In this document: positions 53,153 to 63,979 of the stretch, in pieces
Layout: each line of letters opens with the position of its first letter
How positions within the stretch are numbered: position 1 is the first letter of the stretch
Assembly (NCBI GenBank): GCA_003550325.1
Contig: QKWP01002074.1
Coordinates: forward strand, 1-64,000
Origin: Gigaspora rosea
Taxonomy: Eukaryota; Glomeromycota; Glomeromycetes; Diversisporales; Gigasporaceae
Reading direction: 5' to 3'
Length of the DNA: 64,000 nucleotides
The notes under the pieces: generated by a model
What the model saw: the letters and a program-made list of their open reading frames with translations, nothing else
What the model was told of the DNA's origin: nothing
The model's database searches: none
Position numbers and translations under genes: made by a program

Positions 53153-53735
53153 TATAGATGCTGGTGAAATTAAACCATTTCACCAGGTGAAATGGTGAAT
53201 AGTTTCACCAGAATTACACCAAAATTTTATTTTGGTGAATTGGTGAAATTGGTGAATTGGTGAATTGGTGAAATTGGTGAAATTGGTGAATTGGCGAATT
53301 GTTGAATTGGTGAAATGGTGAATTGAATTGGTGAAACGGTGAATTGGTGAAATGGTGAAATAGTGAATTGGTGAATTGGTGAAACAGTGAATTGGTGAAA
53401 TGGTGAATTGGTGAATTTTCTCAGTTCTATAAACAGTTAATAGTTCTGACCTCAAAGTGTGCCTGTAAAAACATAAAGTGTAAAAACTTGAACAAAAACC
53501 TAACCGGATTCCAGGCTGAAATAATTTCAGACTCTGGAAATTCACCATTTCACCATTCATTCCGCTGTTTCAGCAATCCACCAATTCACTATTTCACTAT
53601 TTTACCAATTCACCAATTCACCAATTCACCAATTATACAATTCACCAGTTACACCAGTTTCACCATTATCGATTAGTGATTGGTGAAATGGTGAAATCAT
53701 TTCACCACTCTGATTTAATTTCACTAGCATCTATA
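53153..53735. mobile_element. hAT-like word-repeat element (GGTGAATT), TSD AATCAGAC
   Basis: Ends TATAGATGCTGGTGAAATTA and the inverse TAATTTCACTAGCATCTATA. Flanks AATCAGAC (53145-53152) and ATTCAGAC (53736-53743) differ at one base. The left subterminal array (53175-53415) has some 25 GGTGAAATT/GGTGAATT words; the right array (53540-53705) has the inverse TTCACCAATTCACC. A central unique part (53415-53540) separates them. Relative of 19934-20204. Frames through it (IHQFTNSPIHYFT type) are repeats, not proteins. Confidence 0.85.
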
Positions 53736-53743
53736 ATTCAGAC

Positions 53744-54146
53744 CAAATTAGACCATATCGGACTGACTAAAATTTCGGGTAAGAGTTTTAAAAATTTTAT
53801 TATAACCCATTCATAAATCAAATATCTAGCTAATATAATTTAATATAGGCTCTGTTAGCTAATATTGCTTAATGCTAACCCAAAACCAATGCATTTCAAC
53901 CTGGAATCTTGACGATTGCCCTAGAAAAAATAAATTTTTGCACAACTATATAAATTTATACAAGGAAATTTTCAGAATTTTAGATCAGAATATAATGAAA
54001 TTCTATACGTGATATCATGAACAAGGTTTACAATCGAAGATTGTTCTGTAAAAATTAAATTTTGTTAAAACTAATAATATAAACTTAATAAACAAAATTT
54101 AATAAAAAATTATAAATCAAAATATAAATCTAAATTTAAAAACTAG
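53744..54146. other. Spacer
   Basis: GACCAAATTAGACCATATCG continues a local ATCAGACCAAATCAGAC repeat that also lies left of the preceding element. Otherwise nothing recognised. Confidence 0.3.
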
Positions 54147-54240
54147 GGTTCCACAATTTGATTTGATCTTCAAATATTTGAATCAAATATTTGATCAAAT
54201 TCAAATTCAAATTTGACTATATTTAATTTGATCAAATTCA
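54147..54240. repeat. AAATTTGAT word repeat, fragment
   Basis: Starts TAGGGTTCCACAATTTGATT and continues with CAAATATTTGAATCAAATAT, the words of the 26676-27118 element. No right end found. Confidence 0.6.
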
Positions 54241-54284
54241 TAAACTCAATAGTACATTATGATCAACTTTTTTTGCCCATCCGC

Positions 54285-54355
54285 TAGAGAATGCGATCTG
54301 TTATTGATTTTTGGCCCAAATTAAAGTTAATTTGAGCCAAAAATAGATAATGGAT
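54285..54355. repeat. Short hairpin
   Basis: TTATTGATTTTTGGCCCAAA is mirrored by AATTTGAGCCAAAAATAGAT around a TTAAAGTTAA centre. Confidence 0.55.
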
Positions 54356-54419
54356 CACTCATAAAGAACTCCTTGACAGCAATATTATATAAGTCATCAT
54401 ATATAGGAAACTTCTTAAA

Positions 54420-54645
54420 AATAGAAGATTATCGCAGATCAGTATGGTATAAGTGAGCAGATCTGTATAGTATAGGCCAAATTTTTAAATCTATACCATA
54501 CCAATCAGCTATAATTCCTAACCCTAACCCTTACCCTAACACTAATATATATTACACCAGATCAGTATAGTATAGATTTAAAAATTCAGCCTATACAGAT
54601 CTGCTCACCTATACCATACTAATCTGTAAAATACCTTGAAAAGAG
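54420..54645. mobile_element. Fold-back with TTAGGG-like core
   Basis: Left CAGATCAGTATGGTATAAGT, GAGCAGATCTGTATAGTATA; right GCCTATACAGATCTGCTCAC, CTATACCATACTAATCTG. A further pair, ATCTATACCATACC / TAGTATAGATTTAAA, lies inside. The loop holds CCTAACCCTAACCCTTACCC (54522-54541). Confidence 0.7.
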
Positions 54646-55458
54646 TCTTATCTCAAGGTTTTATCTCTTGAAATACATTGTCTACCACCTTATCCGCACT
54701 AAGGATTCCACTTTTTAGTTTAGTCAAAGCCCAAAAATTAACTAAAATTTAACTGGCCTTTCTTACAGCAGTGAAAAATAAAGAATGTGAGAAATTTCAA
54801 GAGATTTTGGGGGAAGAGCCCCAAAAAGAATTAAAAAAATGTTTTTCAGATCCCAAAAATCTGTCTTTGTTAGAAGAAATGAAATTTCTTCGTGAATTAA
54901 CCTCGACCTAATTCGAGTATCTCTACACCCAACAAAGTCGAACAAAATGATAATTCTATTTATCAAGGAGTGTAGCAGGGACATCAGTTTTATGCGATGT
55001 AATATGTGAAGCAAAAATCACATAATTATAATTGGCACCTGTTGATTGGTTGAATTCTAAATCATTTGATTGTCTTCTTTTTTTTTTATCGAATATTAAT
55101 TCTCTTTAAAAGATATACCCGCATAAAGCTAGCTGCAAACCAGATTTAAAAAAGGCAGAATTTTGCCGAGGGCATAATTTCACAAATCTTCCGCTCTTTA
55201 TTTGCCCTTGTTCCTAGCAATTATAGTCATGTTAGTAGTTATGTCATAATGTCCTAAACCAGAAACTCATTAAATTAATTACTTATTTTAATGAATTCTT
55301 CAGAATTACTAATGTAATTGCTGATGCGCCAATTTTTGATCTATTGATTTTTTTAAAAAAAAAAAATTCGAAAATTTTTTTTATAAAAAAAAAAAAAGAT
55401 GAATTTCATAGAGTATTCGGCATCGGATGTATAATTTCACATTATATCTGAAAAAAAA
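54646..55458. other. Spacer, possibly a decayed gene fragment
   Basis: A minus-strand frame at 54763-55014 is open for 83 codons without a recognised domain. At 55355-55400 are A/T homopolymers. Confidence 0.3.
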
Positions 55459-57048
55459 ATGCAAAGTTTTTTAAGACTTACTAATTTTGATAAACGCTTC
55501 TTTTATAAACCTCCATCTGATTTATACCAAGAATTCGCCAACGCTTACGCCTATTATAAGCAAGTGACCCTTTGCAACCCTACCCCTAATAAACAAAAAT
55601 TATTAAATGAAGCCTGAACAGCATGGAAGGAAATAAAAAATGAAAACAAAGAAGTTATTTATGAAAAGATCCAATCATACTTAACTACAGTTCCTAGCAC
55701 AATTCGCACACAACATAACTTTATAGTAAACACCAACTCCAACAGAGCATCTACATCCACGGTAGCTTCGTTCTTATCCATTTCATCAGTAGTTTTGCCA
55801 CAACTTGATAATTCAGATGCTATTGTGAAAAATGCAGTAGGTCAACGAGATGCAATAGCTAAAATCAAGGAAGCAACTCAACGAATATTCAAATGTGAAC
55901 AAGCAATCAAAATAATTAATAACCAAGATATATAAAACGAATTATCGTCTAAAATTGAAGCAGTCGTGTGATTATTAAAGTAAACGAAAAAAGGGTAAGA
56001 AAACTTAAATATCACACAGAAGCTCAAGCTAAACTTAGGGCAAAAAAACAAAAACAACTCGACAACGAAGGTATTGTTAAAATGTATGATAAACCTGGAT
56101 GACTACTAGCAGCTATATTAAATCCAGATCTTTGGGACAATATCCACGATTGTATAGAATTTGAACCTGCTTATACTAAAAGACAAAAGACAATAATTAA
56201 AGTTCGTACAATTAAACATTTGCATAAAGCATTAGAAGAAAGATATAATATTTATCTCTCATGCCAATGTTTGTCTACATATTTGGAACCTTGACACAAA
56301 CACACATTTGCAGCTCGCCGTCACCACTATCCTGCGAAAATCGGTCTGGCATCAGTAGCAAGAACTGATATGAAACAACATGTTAATGAACACTTTGTTT
56401 GGTATCCGTTAAGCGACTCGAGTATTTGTAATAGTATTTGCAAGTGATACAGTTGTTATTTCACAGGATGACAAGGCCAAAATCAGTCTAGGTACTTCTG
56501 TGGTGGCTGTACGTTTAAGACTATGCAATCAATAAATGAACCAGTTACTATTGAAGATCATGATTTTTCTAAAGAAAGTAAAATGAAACTTATACCTTCA
56601 GTATACCTGCTTATTGACCCAAATGATTCAAATACTACGCTTCGCTCTGGACAACTCGCTATCTTTATTAGGCCTGAATATTTCGTAGGCACATCTTCAT
56701 TGACATATATGGCCGATTTATTAAGCCTTGTCAACAACCAAGATTTTGCCTCAGTTTTATTGAAAGAAAATAACGTTAGACCGATCTGGGTTCTTCTTGT
56801 CGATGGGAGCCTGACAAAAATCCAAACCATTTTAAGAATATTATTGTGTATTGTAACTTATTCCAGGCTCTAGATCTTGATTACTTAACTGTCCACATGT
56901 ATGCGCCGTATCAAAGTGCTTATAATCCTGTAGAAAGAAGCATGGCTTCTTTATTAAAAAAAACTTGCTGGTATTACTCTACCTATAGATAAATATGGCG
57001 TGTATTTGGATTCTCAAGGAAATGTTGTAGATGAAGAGTTAGCACAGC
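55459..57048 (+). pseudogene. DDE-transposase-like gene, broken by stops
   Basis: Begins MQSFLRLTNFDKRFFYKPPS and reads on through YQEFANAYAYYKQVTLCNP, later ILNPDLWDNIHDCIEFEPAY, then a catalytic-domain-like part: RPEYFVGTSSLTYMADLLSL, RPIWVLLVDG (candidate Asp), after a frameshift LDYLTVHMYAPYQSAYNPVE and RSMASL (candidate Glu in NPVERSMA). About seven in-frame stops, mostly TGA, and at least two frameshifts interrupt it. The D...NPVER layout is that of DDE transposases; this particular type is one I associate with AM-fungal genomes, but I cannot name its superfamily. The 3' end is cut by a hAT-like word repeat at 57049. Confidence 0.7.
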
Positions 57049-57200
57049 TAGGGTTCCAAACCGGTTTAAAAATCTCCAACCGTGACCCGTTAGGTGAAAA
57101 CCGGTTGGTAATCGGTTACCTGAAACTAAAACCGATTATCCAAATAAAGACGGGTTACCCGATTGTAATCGGGTAATCCAAATACCCAGTTACCTAAGTT
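57049..57200. repeat. ACCGGTT/GGTTACCCG word repeat
   Basis: Starts TAGGGTTCCAAACCGGTTTA (hAT-like end) and continues as AAAACCGGTTGGTAATCGG, TTACCTGAAACTAAAACCG, GACGGGTTACCCGATTGTAA. The right end is not identifiable. Confidence 0.55.
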
Positions 57201-58396
57201 ATATAGAAATATCACGCAGTATCAGCTCAATACAATTACTAGAGGTGGAGACATTGCTTAAGTTGGGGGTAACTACCCTTGTGGTAAGTACTGTATTACA
57301 AAAATACGTCACTTTGACATAGAAGGTGACGCACTATAAAAAATGCCGTATGCCATTATTTTATTATTATACTCGAATAATAGCCCAAATTATTTTATTT
57401 AGAACTTCAACAAAAATAATAACTAATTATCTGAGCATTTAAATTTGCTTTATAATAATTTTAACGAAGTTTTATTTTCAATTAATAATTAACTAGATAT
57501 ATAGTATGTCATATGAAAAATATAAGATAAATAGACATTTGACCATTAATAACATACCTCTTATATTACATAACTTCTTTTTTTTATAAATAGTAATTCG
57601 TATTAAAAATACATAGTTAGCAAAAAAATAAATTATATGAGAATAATTTTTAATATAATATTAAAAAACTGTATTAAAAAATACTTACATTTAATGTCAA
57701 CCTTCATACTTTTGTTGACAAAAAGACCACTTACAGAAAATGTTCATATAATTATTACACAATTGCAATAATAATAGTATTAGATTTAATTCTATATATA
57801 CCATTTCAAAAATATTATATTGAACCTAGTTAAGCTTAAGTGATCAATAAAAAAAAAATCAAGTCCGTTATTAAAGATTTATTGACGAAAATTAATAGTG
57901 TCACCAGAACTTAAAGTTCCAGTGACACTATTCAGTTGTCTTCCAGTGACCTTGCAGATTTAGTTACCATTCAAAGGTCCTCTTCTTATTCTTTTCAACT
58001 TCAACTCATTGTTTCGCGGCATTTCTGAATTTATGTTGATTCAGAATTGTCATTTTAGAATCGGTATCCATTTAACAATTATTAAAAAAAAAAGCAAGCG
58101 AAAAAAATTTAAAAATAATATTATAATAATAATAAAATGAAAATTAAAAAATTAAAAAATATATAAAATAAATAAAAAGATGCTCGCCTAAATATTAAAT
58201 GCTATAACAAAAACCAGTTTGTTAGGCATGCGGATCTCAAGAGACTTTTCGAACACTTTACATTCATTCTTTTCAACTCTGGTTTTATTTTAACAAAGAA
58301 TTTTAACAAAGAATCAATATTCCATGTTCCATTGGCATGTTCTATGTTTTTATTAGTCTAACTTCGCTTTGCTGATTTCAAATATTATATTACGAC
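57201..58396. other. Spacer with one strong hairpin
   Basis: AATAGTGTCACCAGAACTT is mirrored by AAGTTCCAGTGACACTATT at 57894-57932, a nearly perfect 39-base hairpin with almost no loop. No gene. Confidence 0.5.
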
Positions 58397-58665
58397 AGGG
58401 TGAAACCTGAGTTGCCAACCGGTAAAACCCGTGTTTATCAATCATATCATGTAAAATCTGAGATGATTATGTAAAACCTGAGTTTATTACTTAGGTTATG
58501 TAAAATCCGCTTTTTTTAGAAGTATCTATGTAAAACCCGCCTTTAATTAGATAAAATCTGCTTTTTTCTTTTACATATCTGTGTAAACCCGCCTTTAATT
58601 AGATAAAATCGGCTTTTATATATAAAACCTGCTTTTTTAAAGTAAAACTCGTAAATGCTATAACA
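58397..58665. repeat. GTAAAACCTGAG word repeat (copy 1)
   Basis: CAGGGTGAAACCTGAGTTGC (hAT-like start), then about ten degenerate words such as TGTAAAACCTGAG, TGTAAAATCCGC, GTAAAACCCGCC. Copy 2 lies at 60715-60958. Confidence 0.6.
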
Positions 58666-59061
58666 ACTTTCGCTCCATAATTAATTAATATATATAGTAT
58701 GATAATCTTTAGATCTCGCGTACCCAGTGTTTAATGAAACTTGGACTTGTAAGGGCGACCAACACTACGTATACCTCATGCAAAACTGCGAAACTGAATA
58801 TTTTACCCCTAACTAGTCGTAGCTTTATAACTTAAAGATAAGTTATAAGAATGTTTTTTCACTCTAACCCGACTAATTAATGATTTTTTTAGTTTAAACA
58901 GCTATATGACACGATAAGGTTGTGCGAGCATCGCCTTAATAGCAAGTATACTTTTCTTTTTGTCAACTTAACTCACTAATCATCTCACCTTTTCTAATCG
59001 CATTATTTATTAACTCATTTCTTAAAAATCTGCAGATATAAATGTTTCAGACTGAAGAGTT

Positions 59062-59212
59062 TTGCCCTTTTGCCGTTTGCCTTTGCCTTTGCCTTTGCCG
59101 TTTGCCTTTGCCTTTGCCTTTGCCGTTGCCGTTTGCCTTTGCCGTTGCCGTTTGCCTTTGCCGTTTGCCGTTTGCCTTTGCCTTTGCCGTTTGCCTTTGC
59201 CGTTTTGCCGGT
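59062..59212. repeat. GCCTTT/GCCGTT hexamer array, long allele
   Basis: About 25 units of GCCTTT mixed with GCCGTT and GCCGTTT. The corresponding array in the duplicate (61371-61455) is about 70 bp shorter. All frames through it are open, giving spurious Leu/Pro/Phe/Ala ORFs. Confidence 0.85.
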
Positions 59213-59245
59213 TCCGATCAACTCACAGACAATCACTTCAAAGAC

Positions 59246-59520
59246 ACCACATTTCACCGACACTCATTTTACCGACAAAGCTTATTTTACTTACAGAATA
59301 GTTCATTTCGTAATCAGTATATTTCACCGGCAGCTCATTTCACAGACAAAGTAATTCTAGTCATTGTCATTAGGTTTAGGTTTGGAATTAGAGTTAAGGT
59401 TAGTGCGATTTATTAAAAAAACTTGTCTGTGAATGAGCTGTCGGTGAAATATATTGTCTACGAAATGAACTATTCTGTAAAATAAGCTTGTCGAAGAAAT
59501 GAGTGTCGGTGAAATAATAT
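59246..59520. mobile_element. Fold-back TTTCACCGACA (copy 1)
   Basis: Left TTTCACCGACACTCATTTTA, CAGAATAGTTCATTTCGTA, TTTCACCGGCAGCTCATTTC; right the inverse GAATGAGCTGTCGGTGAAAT, ACGAAATGAACTATTCTGTA, AATGAGTGTCGGTGAAA. The loop holds a degenerate GTTTAGGTTTGGAATTAGAG. Copy 2 is at 61495-61762. Confidence 0.75.
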
Positions 59521-60357
59521 GGACCCATTTTTGCTTGATAACGAATATAGAATTGGAGTTAAGGTGGATGAAAATGGAATATCATTTTCAATTTTAATAT
59601 GTCAAGTGCATTTATACATTATTAGGGCGAATTAAACAACACTCATGAAGCATGTTTCAGATACAACGTTTCGAAAAGCTCCTTCAAAATCATCCTTTCG
59701 GCAGATTTTTGGTACTGAATAAATGCTTTTTAGTTTCTAGTTTATTTTGATAACGGTGCTAACATTTTATTACCTACTAATATTCCATTTACTATAGAGG
59801 CCAAACTTCTAATTACGATCTCCAAGAGTGTCTATTTTAGCAAATATTTGGTAATAAGCGAATGCAATATGTCCATTCTTTTGATTTTAATAACAAACGT
59901 TAACTGGATGCATTCCATTAAATTCTTCTGTCTCAGGAATTTACTGGTTTCTAAATGGGATTATATGTGCTAATTTACGCTTTTAGTATACGTCATCTTA
60001 GTTGGGTTAGTGATAGGGTTAGTGGGCAGACAATATTATACTAAAATTTTGCAATAAAATTTTTTTTTTTTTAGTACGCCATAATATTAAGTGAAATTTT
60101 AAGATTAACGAAAAATGTGAATTAGAACCGACATTAGCATTCCAATTCTGCGAAGGCTTCTCGGTACGTTTTTTTTTACGTTTTTTATTCTTTTCACTCG
60201 TATCTGAATCTGAGATGCAGTTTCACAATTTATACGTGATGATTACTGACTTGAAGAGTGGTTTAATGGTTGATACTGCGAGAAGTTAAGGGAATTGTGG
60301 TGGACAGCTACGGATTAAATAGATTGACTCACCTTTGTATACAAGAAACTTAATTAA

Positions 60358-60475
60358 TGTTACGGATGATGCTGAAATTGAAGTTTCGATTTGAAAATGT
60401 GAGCCTGGTAAAAATCTTTTAAAATTTCATATCAAAAATGGGACCAAATTTCAGTATCAGCCGTGACAATTAATA
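60358..60475. mobile_element. TIR element, family N copy 3 (short)
   Basis: Ends TTAATGTTACGGATGATGCT and the inverse AGTATCAGCCGTGACAATTA. About half the length of the 33697 copy. Confidence 0.65.
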
Positions 60476-60704
60476 TCTTCTTTTACAAATAAAAAATAAA
60501 GTTACTGGTTGTCTTTAATATTCACATTACACTTGATGTTGCCTTATTGACTGAATCAAAAACTTAGGGATTTGTCATATAAAATGCTAACCCAATCTGA
60601 ATAAAAAATTCGATGTCCCGTGATGATCTGCGTTAAATTTCATTGGCCAATAACTAAAATCACGGATCGTCAATCCATTAAAAAAGTAACCTTCAGAAAG
60701 AAGC

Positions 60705-62580
60705 ATTACACATAAAACCTGAGTTGCCAACCGGTAAAACCTGTGTTTATCAATCATATCATGTAAAATCTGAGATGATTATGTAAAACCTGAGTTTATT
60801 TCTTAGGTTATGTAAAATCCTCTTTTTTTAGAAGTATATATGTAAAACCCGCCTTTAATCTGCTTTTTTCTTTCACATATCTGTGTAAACCCACCTTTAA
60901 TTAGATAAAATCGGCTTTTATATATAAAACCTGCTTTTTTAAAGTAAAACTCGTAAATGCTATAACAACTTTCGCTCACATAATTAATTAATATATATAG
61001 TATGATAATCTTTAGATCTCGCGTACCCAGTGTTTAATGAAACTTGGACTTGTAAGGGCGACCAACACTACGTATACCTCATGCAAAACTGCGAAACTGA
61101 ATATTTTACCCCTAACTAGTCGTAGCTTTATAACTTAAAGATAAGTTATAAGAATGTTTTTTCACTCTAACCCGACTAATTAATGATTTTTTTAGTTTAA
61201 ACAGCTATATGACACGATAAGGTTGTGCGAGCATCGCCTTAATAGCAAGTATACTTTTCTTTTTGTCAACTTAACTCACTAATCATCTCACCTTTTCTAA
61301 TCGCATTATTTATTAACTCATTTCTTAAAAATCTGCAGATATAAATGTTTCAGACTGAAGAGTTTTGCCCTTTTGCCGTTTGCCTTTGCCTTTGCCTTTG
61401 CCGTTGCCTTTGCCGTTTGCCTTTGCCTTTGCCATTTGCCTTTGCCGTTTTGCCGGTTCCGATCAACTCACAGACAATCACTTCAAAGACACCACATTTC
61501 ACTGACACTCATTTTACCGACAAAGCTTATATTACTTACAGAATAGTTCATTTCGTAGTCAGTATATTTCACCGGCAGCTCATTTCACAGACAAAGTAAT
61601 TCTAGTCATTGTCATTAGGTTTAGGTTTGGAATTAGAGTTAAGGTTAGTGCGATTTATTAAAAAAACTTGTCTGTGAATGAGCTGTCGGTGAAATATATT
61701 GTCTACGAAATGAACTATTCTGTAAAATAAGCTTGTCGAAGAAATGAGTGTCGGTGAAATAATATGGACCCTTTTCTACCTTATTTTGGTAATGGTGCTA
61801 ACATTCACTAGTCGAAAATATTAAAATCAGTATAAGTTCATTCTAATTGAAATGAGAATAATTGGTTGCTGAATGTGCTGAGTGTGTACTGACCATTGTC
61901 GGTATTCTGCAAACTCGGACAGTGTTCTGCTAGTTGACTGAATGAATATTGGTAAAATATTGGCAGAATGCCGACAATAATCAGTAAACATTCGGCAATC
62001 AATTGACATTATTTCAATTAAATGATCTCATACTGATTTTATCATTTGATCAGTGATTTATTATCTACATTCTGATTACGATCTCCAGGAGAGTTTGTTT
62101 CATCAGAATTGTCCATTTTAGCAAATATTTCTTATTTTATTTCGGTAAGGGCACTAACATTTATTATCTACCGGTAATATTTCATTTGCTATAGCGACCA
62201 AAATTCTGACCATGATCTTCAAGAGTGTTTGCAATGTCTATTTTGACAAATATTCGATAAAAAACGAATGTCGTATTTTCATCCTTTTTGATTCTAATAA
62301 CAAACGACAACTGGATGCATTCCATTAGAATCCTCCTGTATTGTGAATCCATACCTTTTAAAATGTGACATCTTGGTTAGAGTTAATGGGCAATATAGAT
62401 AATATTATACGATAAGTTTTTTTTCTTTTTTTTCACTTAACGTTAGACGAAATTTAGAGATTAATAAAAAATTATCAATTTTCAGATATTGTTCTCCAGT
62501 TTGCCGAATCAAAAACTTGAAAATGCATCATGTAAATGCTAACCCAAGCAGCATTTAAACTTATTGAATAACACAATACA
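60705..62580. repeat. Tandem duplication, unit 2
   Basis: Second copy of the 58397-60704 unit. It lacks the family N element, has a shorter hexamer array (61371-61455), and contains extra sequence at about 61775-62130 with CATTCGGCA/TGCCGACAAT-type words and an ATTGGTTGCTGAATGTGCTG segment. No gene. Confidence 0.75.
61371..61455. repeat. GCCTTT/GCCGTT hexamer array, short allele
   Basis: About 14 units; flanks are the same as at 59062-59212 (GAAGAGTTTTGCCC on the left, TTTTGCCGGTTCCGATCAAC on the right). Confidence 0.85.
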
Positions 62581-63066
62581 TTCACTTTACGCGGTTGGTA
62601 GCACATGTTTTACCGATATTTTTTTTTTCTTTCAGGTAGTATTTACCCTACCGAAGCCGTCATGAGACGCTTTCCGCTATTTTTTGCAAGTGTAGTCAAA
62701 TATACTTTTTAGATATATTATATAGTTATAAAACGTAACATCTTTTCGATTAAGCGTAATATATCTAAATGTAATTTTAAACTATATATATTAAAATGAA
62801 ATACTAGTGAACTAATAAAAGCAATGTCATATAATTTTTTTTTTTTTAAAAAAAAAAATCCTCACTAGTTAATTGATAGAAAAAGTTACATTTTTTTTTT
62901 TGCCAATAACCAGTTATAAAAATTTAAATATCAGAAAATTAGCAAGTTGAATTAGGAGACACTAATGCTCTATTCACTTTATTAACTAGAAATTTTATTA
63001 AAAGTGAAACTCTTGTTTATTTTATAAAACAATGTAAAGATTTTTCTTTAGACTGATGATCCTTTT
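62581..63066. other. 3' flank of the USP-like gene
   Basis: AT-rich, with AAAAAAA and TTTTTTT tracts at 62838-62862 and 62891-62902. A probable 3' untranslated region of the minus-strand gene lies next to 63066. Confidence 0.35.
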
Positions 63067-63979
63067 TCAAATCTTTACATAAATCACAAAATCCATAGCA
63101 TAGCCATTTTTGCGGGGCGGGCGTGAACTTCCTATATACATTGCTCTTGCACGATAGGCTTTTCCCAAACTATCGTACTGATACCAGCCCGCATTTTTGA
63201 CATTTTCAAAACGAACATCAGCAACATGATGATTACCATCACAAAAGGAGGCCCCCATAAGACGATATCTATTAAAAAAAAAAAAAAAAAAATGTAAGCC
63301 CATACCATATAGGTGTAATGTCTCGGAACACGTGACCGCCTATCTTTTCCGACCCTACCTACTATATAATCATTTGTGTGTCTGACAATTTTTTACTCTA
63401 CTAAACACTAAAGTAAAAAAATTATCGGCTACACAACTATTATATAGTAAGTAGGGTCGGAAAAGATCGGTGGTCACATGTTTCGCGACTTTGCTGCTTT
63501 AAACATAGTAAGCAAAGTTGAAATTAAGATTTACCTTTGTTTTATATTTGCGTCTTCCGAAGGAAAACTGATTTCTTCCGGAAGGTCTTTACATTCAAGA
63601 TAAAATCCTTCATCAGTAATATTAATTCCTGCAACATTTACTACAAGAATCAAAGGTAACCGTCGGTCGATTTGCCTTGCCGAAGTAGCTTTACCCGAAC
63701 ATAGGTACAAATACCTAAAAAAAAAATATATATATAAATATATATATGTATACAGTATATTAAAAAGTAAGTAGAGGATAGATAGATTACTTAATTTTTC
63801 CGCTTTCTACTGATGTATATTTATCGACCTTGAAGGCATTCGCAGGAACATTTTTTGGTTTTTTTCCATTCATAGTCACAAACTCTGATCCGCAGGAGAC
63901 AATACAAGGTTCTTGCCAATGTTTTAGACAAGTTTCGAAGTAGTTACCCCTTTCTGGTAACACTGATAGTTGCGGTTTT
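63067..63979 (-). CDS. USP-like (peptidase C19-like) protein, last three exons; 5' part beyond window
   Basis: Exons on the minus strand: 63791-63979, 63535-63714 and 63067-63268 (stop at 63069-63067). All introns are GT-AG and phases agree. The pieces give about 188 residues: FETCLKHWQEPCIVSCGSEF, then RQIDRRLPLILVVNVAGINI with EEISFP, then YRLMGASFCDGNHHVADVRF, AGWYQYDSLGKAYRARAMYI and the end DFVIYVKI. The order LP-x-ILVV, ISFP, YRL, a GNHHVA box like the catalytic-His box of ubiquitin-specific proteases (GHYVA type), and WYQYD fits the C-terminal half of a C19-type fold. The Cys box would lie upstream, outside the window. Activity is therefore unproven; such domains also occur in USPL1-like SUMO proteases and some transposon proteins. 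Confidence 0.65.
63319..63492. mobile_element. Fold-back MITE inside an intron of the USP-like gene
   Basis: Left GTCTCGGAACACGTGACCGC, ATCTTTTCCGACCCTACC, TACTATATAAT; right ATTATATAGTAAGTAGGGTC, GGAAAAGATCGGTGGTCACA, TGTTTCGCGAC. It fills about two thirds of the 266-bp intron 63269-63534. Confidence 0.8.

Larger units (their letters stand above)
58397..60704. repeat. Tandem duplication, unit 1
   Basis: Unit 1 aligns with 60705-62580. The first 1.15 kb (58397-59552) is almost the same as 60715-61772. The second part (for example GGATGCATTCCATTAAATTC at 59917 against GGATGCATTCCATTAGAATC at 62312) is clearly more diverged. The unit starts with a GTAAAACCTGAG word repeat, then a GC-richer stretch, a GCCTTT array and a fold-back. 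No gene. Confidence 0.8.

Noticed and set aside
53180-53676. Frames with FTNSPIHQFT-type repeats
   Set aside because: They translate the GGTGAATT word array of a transposable element; both strands are open for the same reason.
59015-59416. Overlapping open frames on both strands at the GCCTTT array, also at 61345-61599
   Set aside because: All frames of the hexamer array are open by construction; the products are Leu/Pro/Ala/Phe runs.
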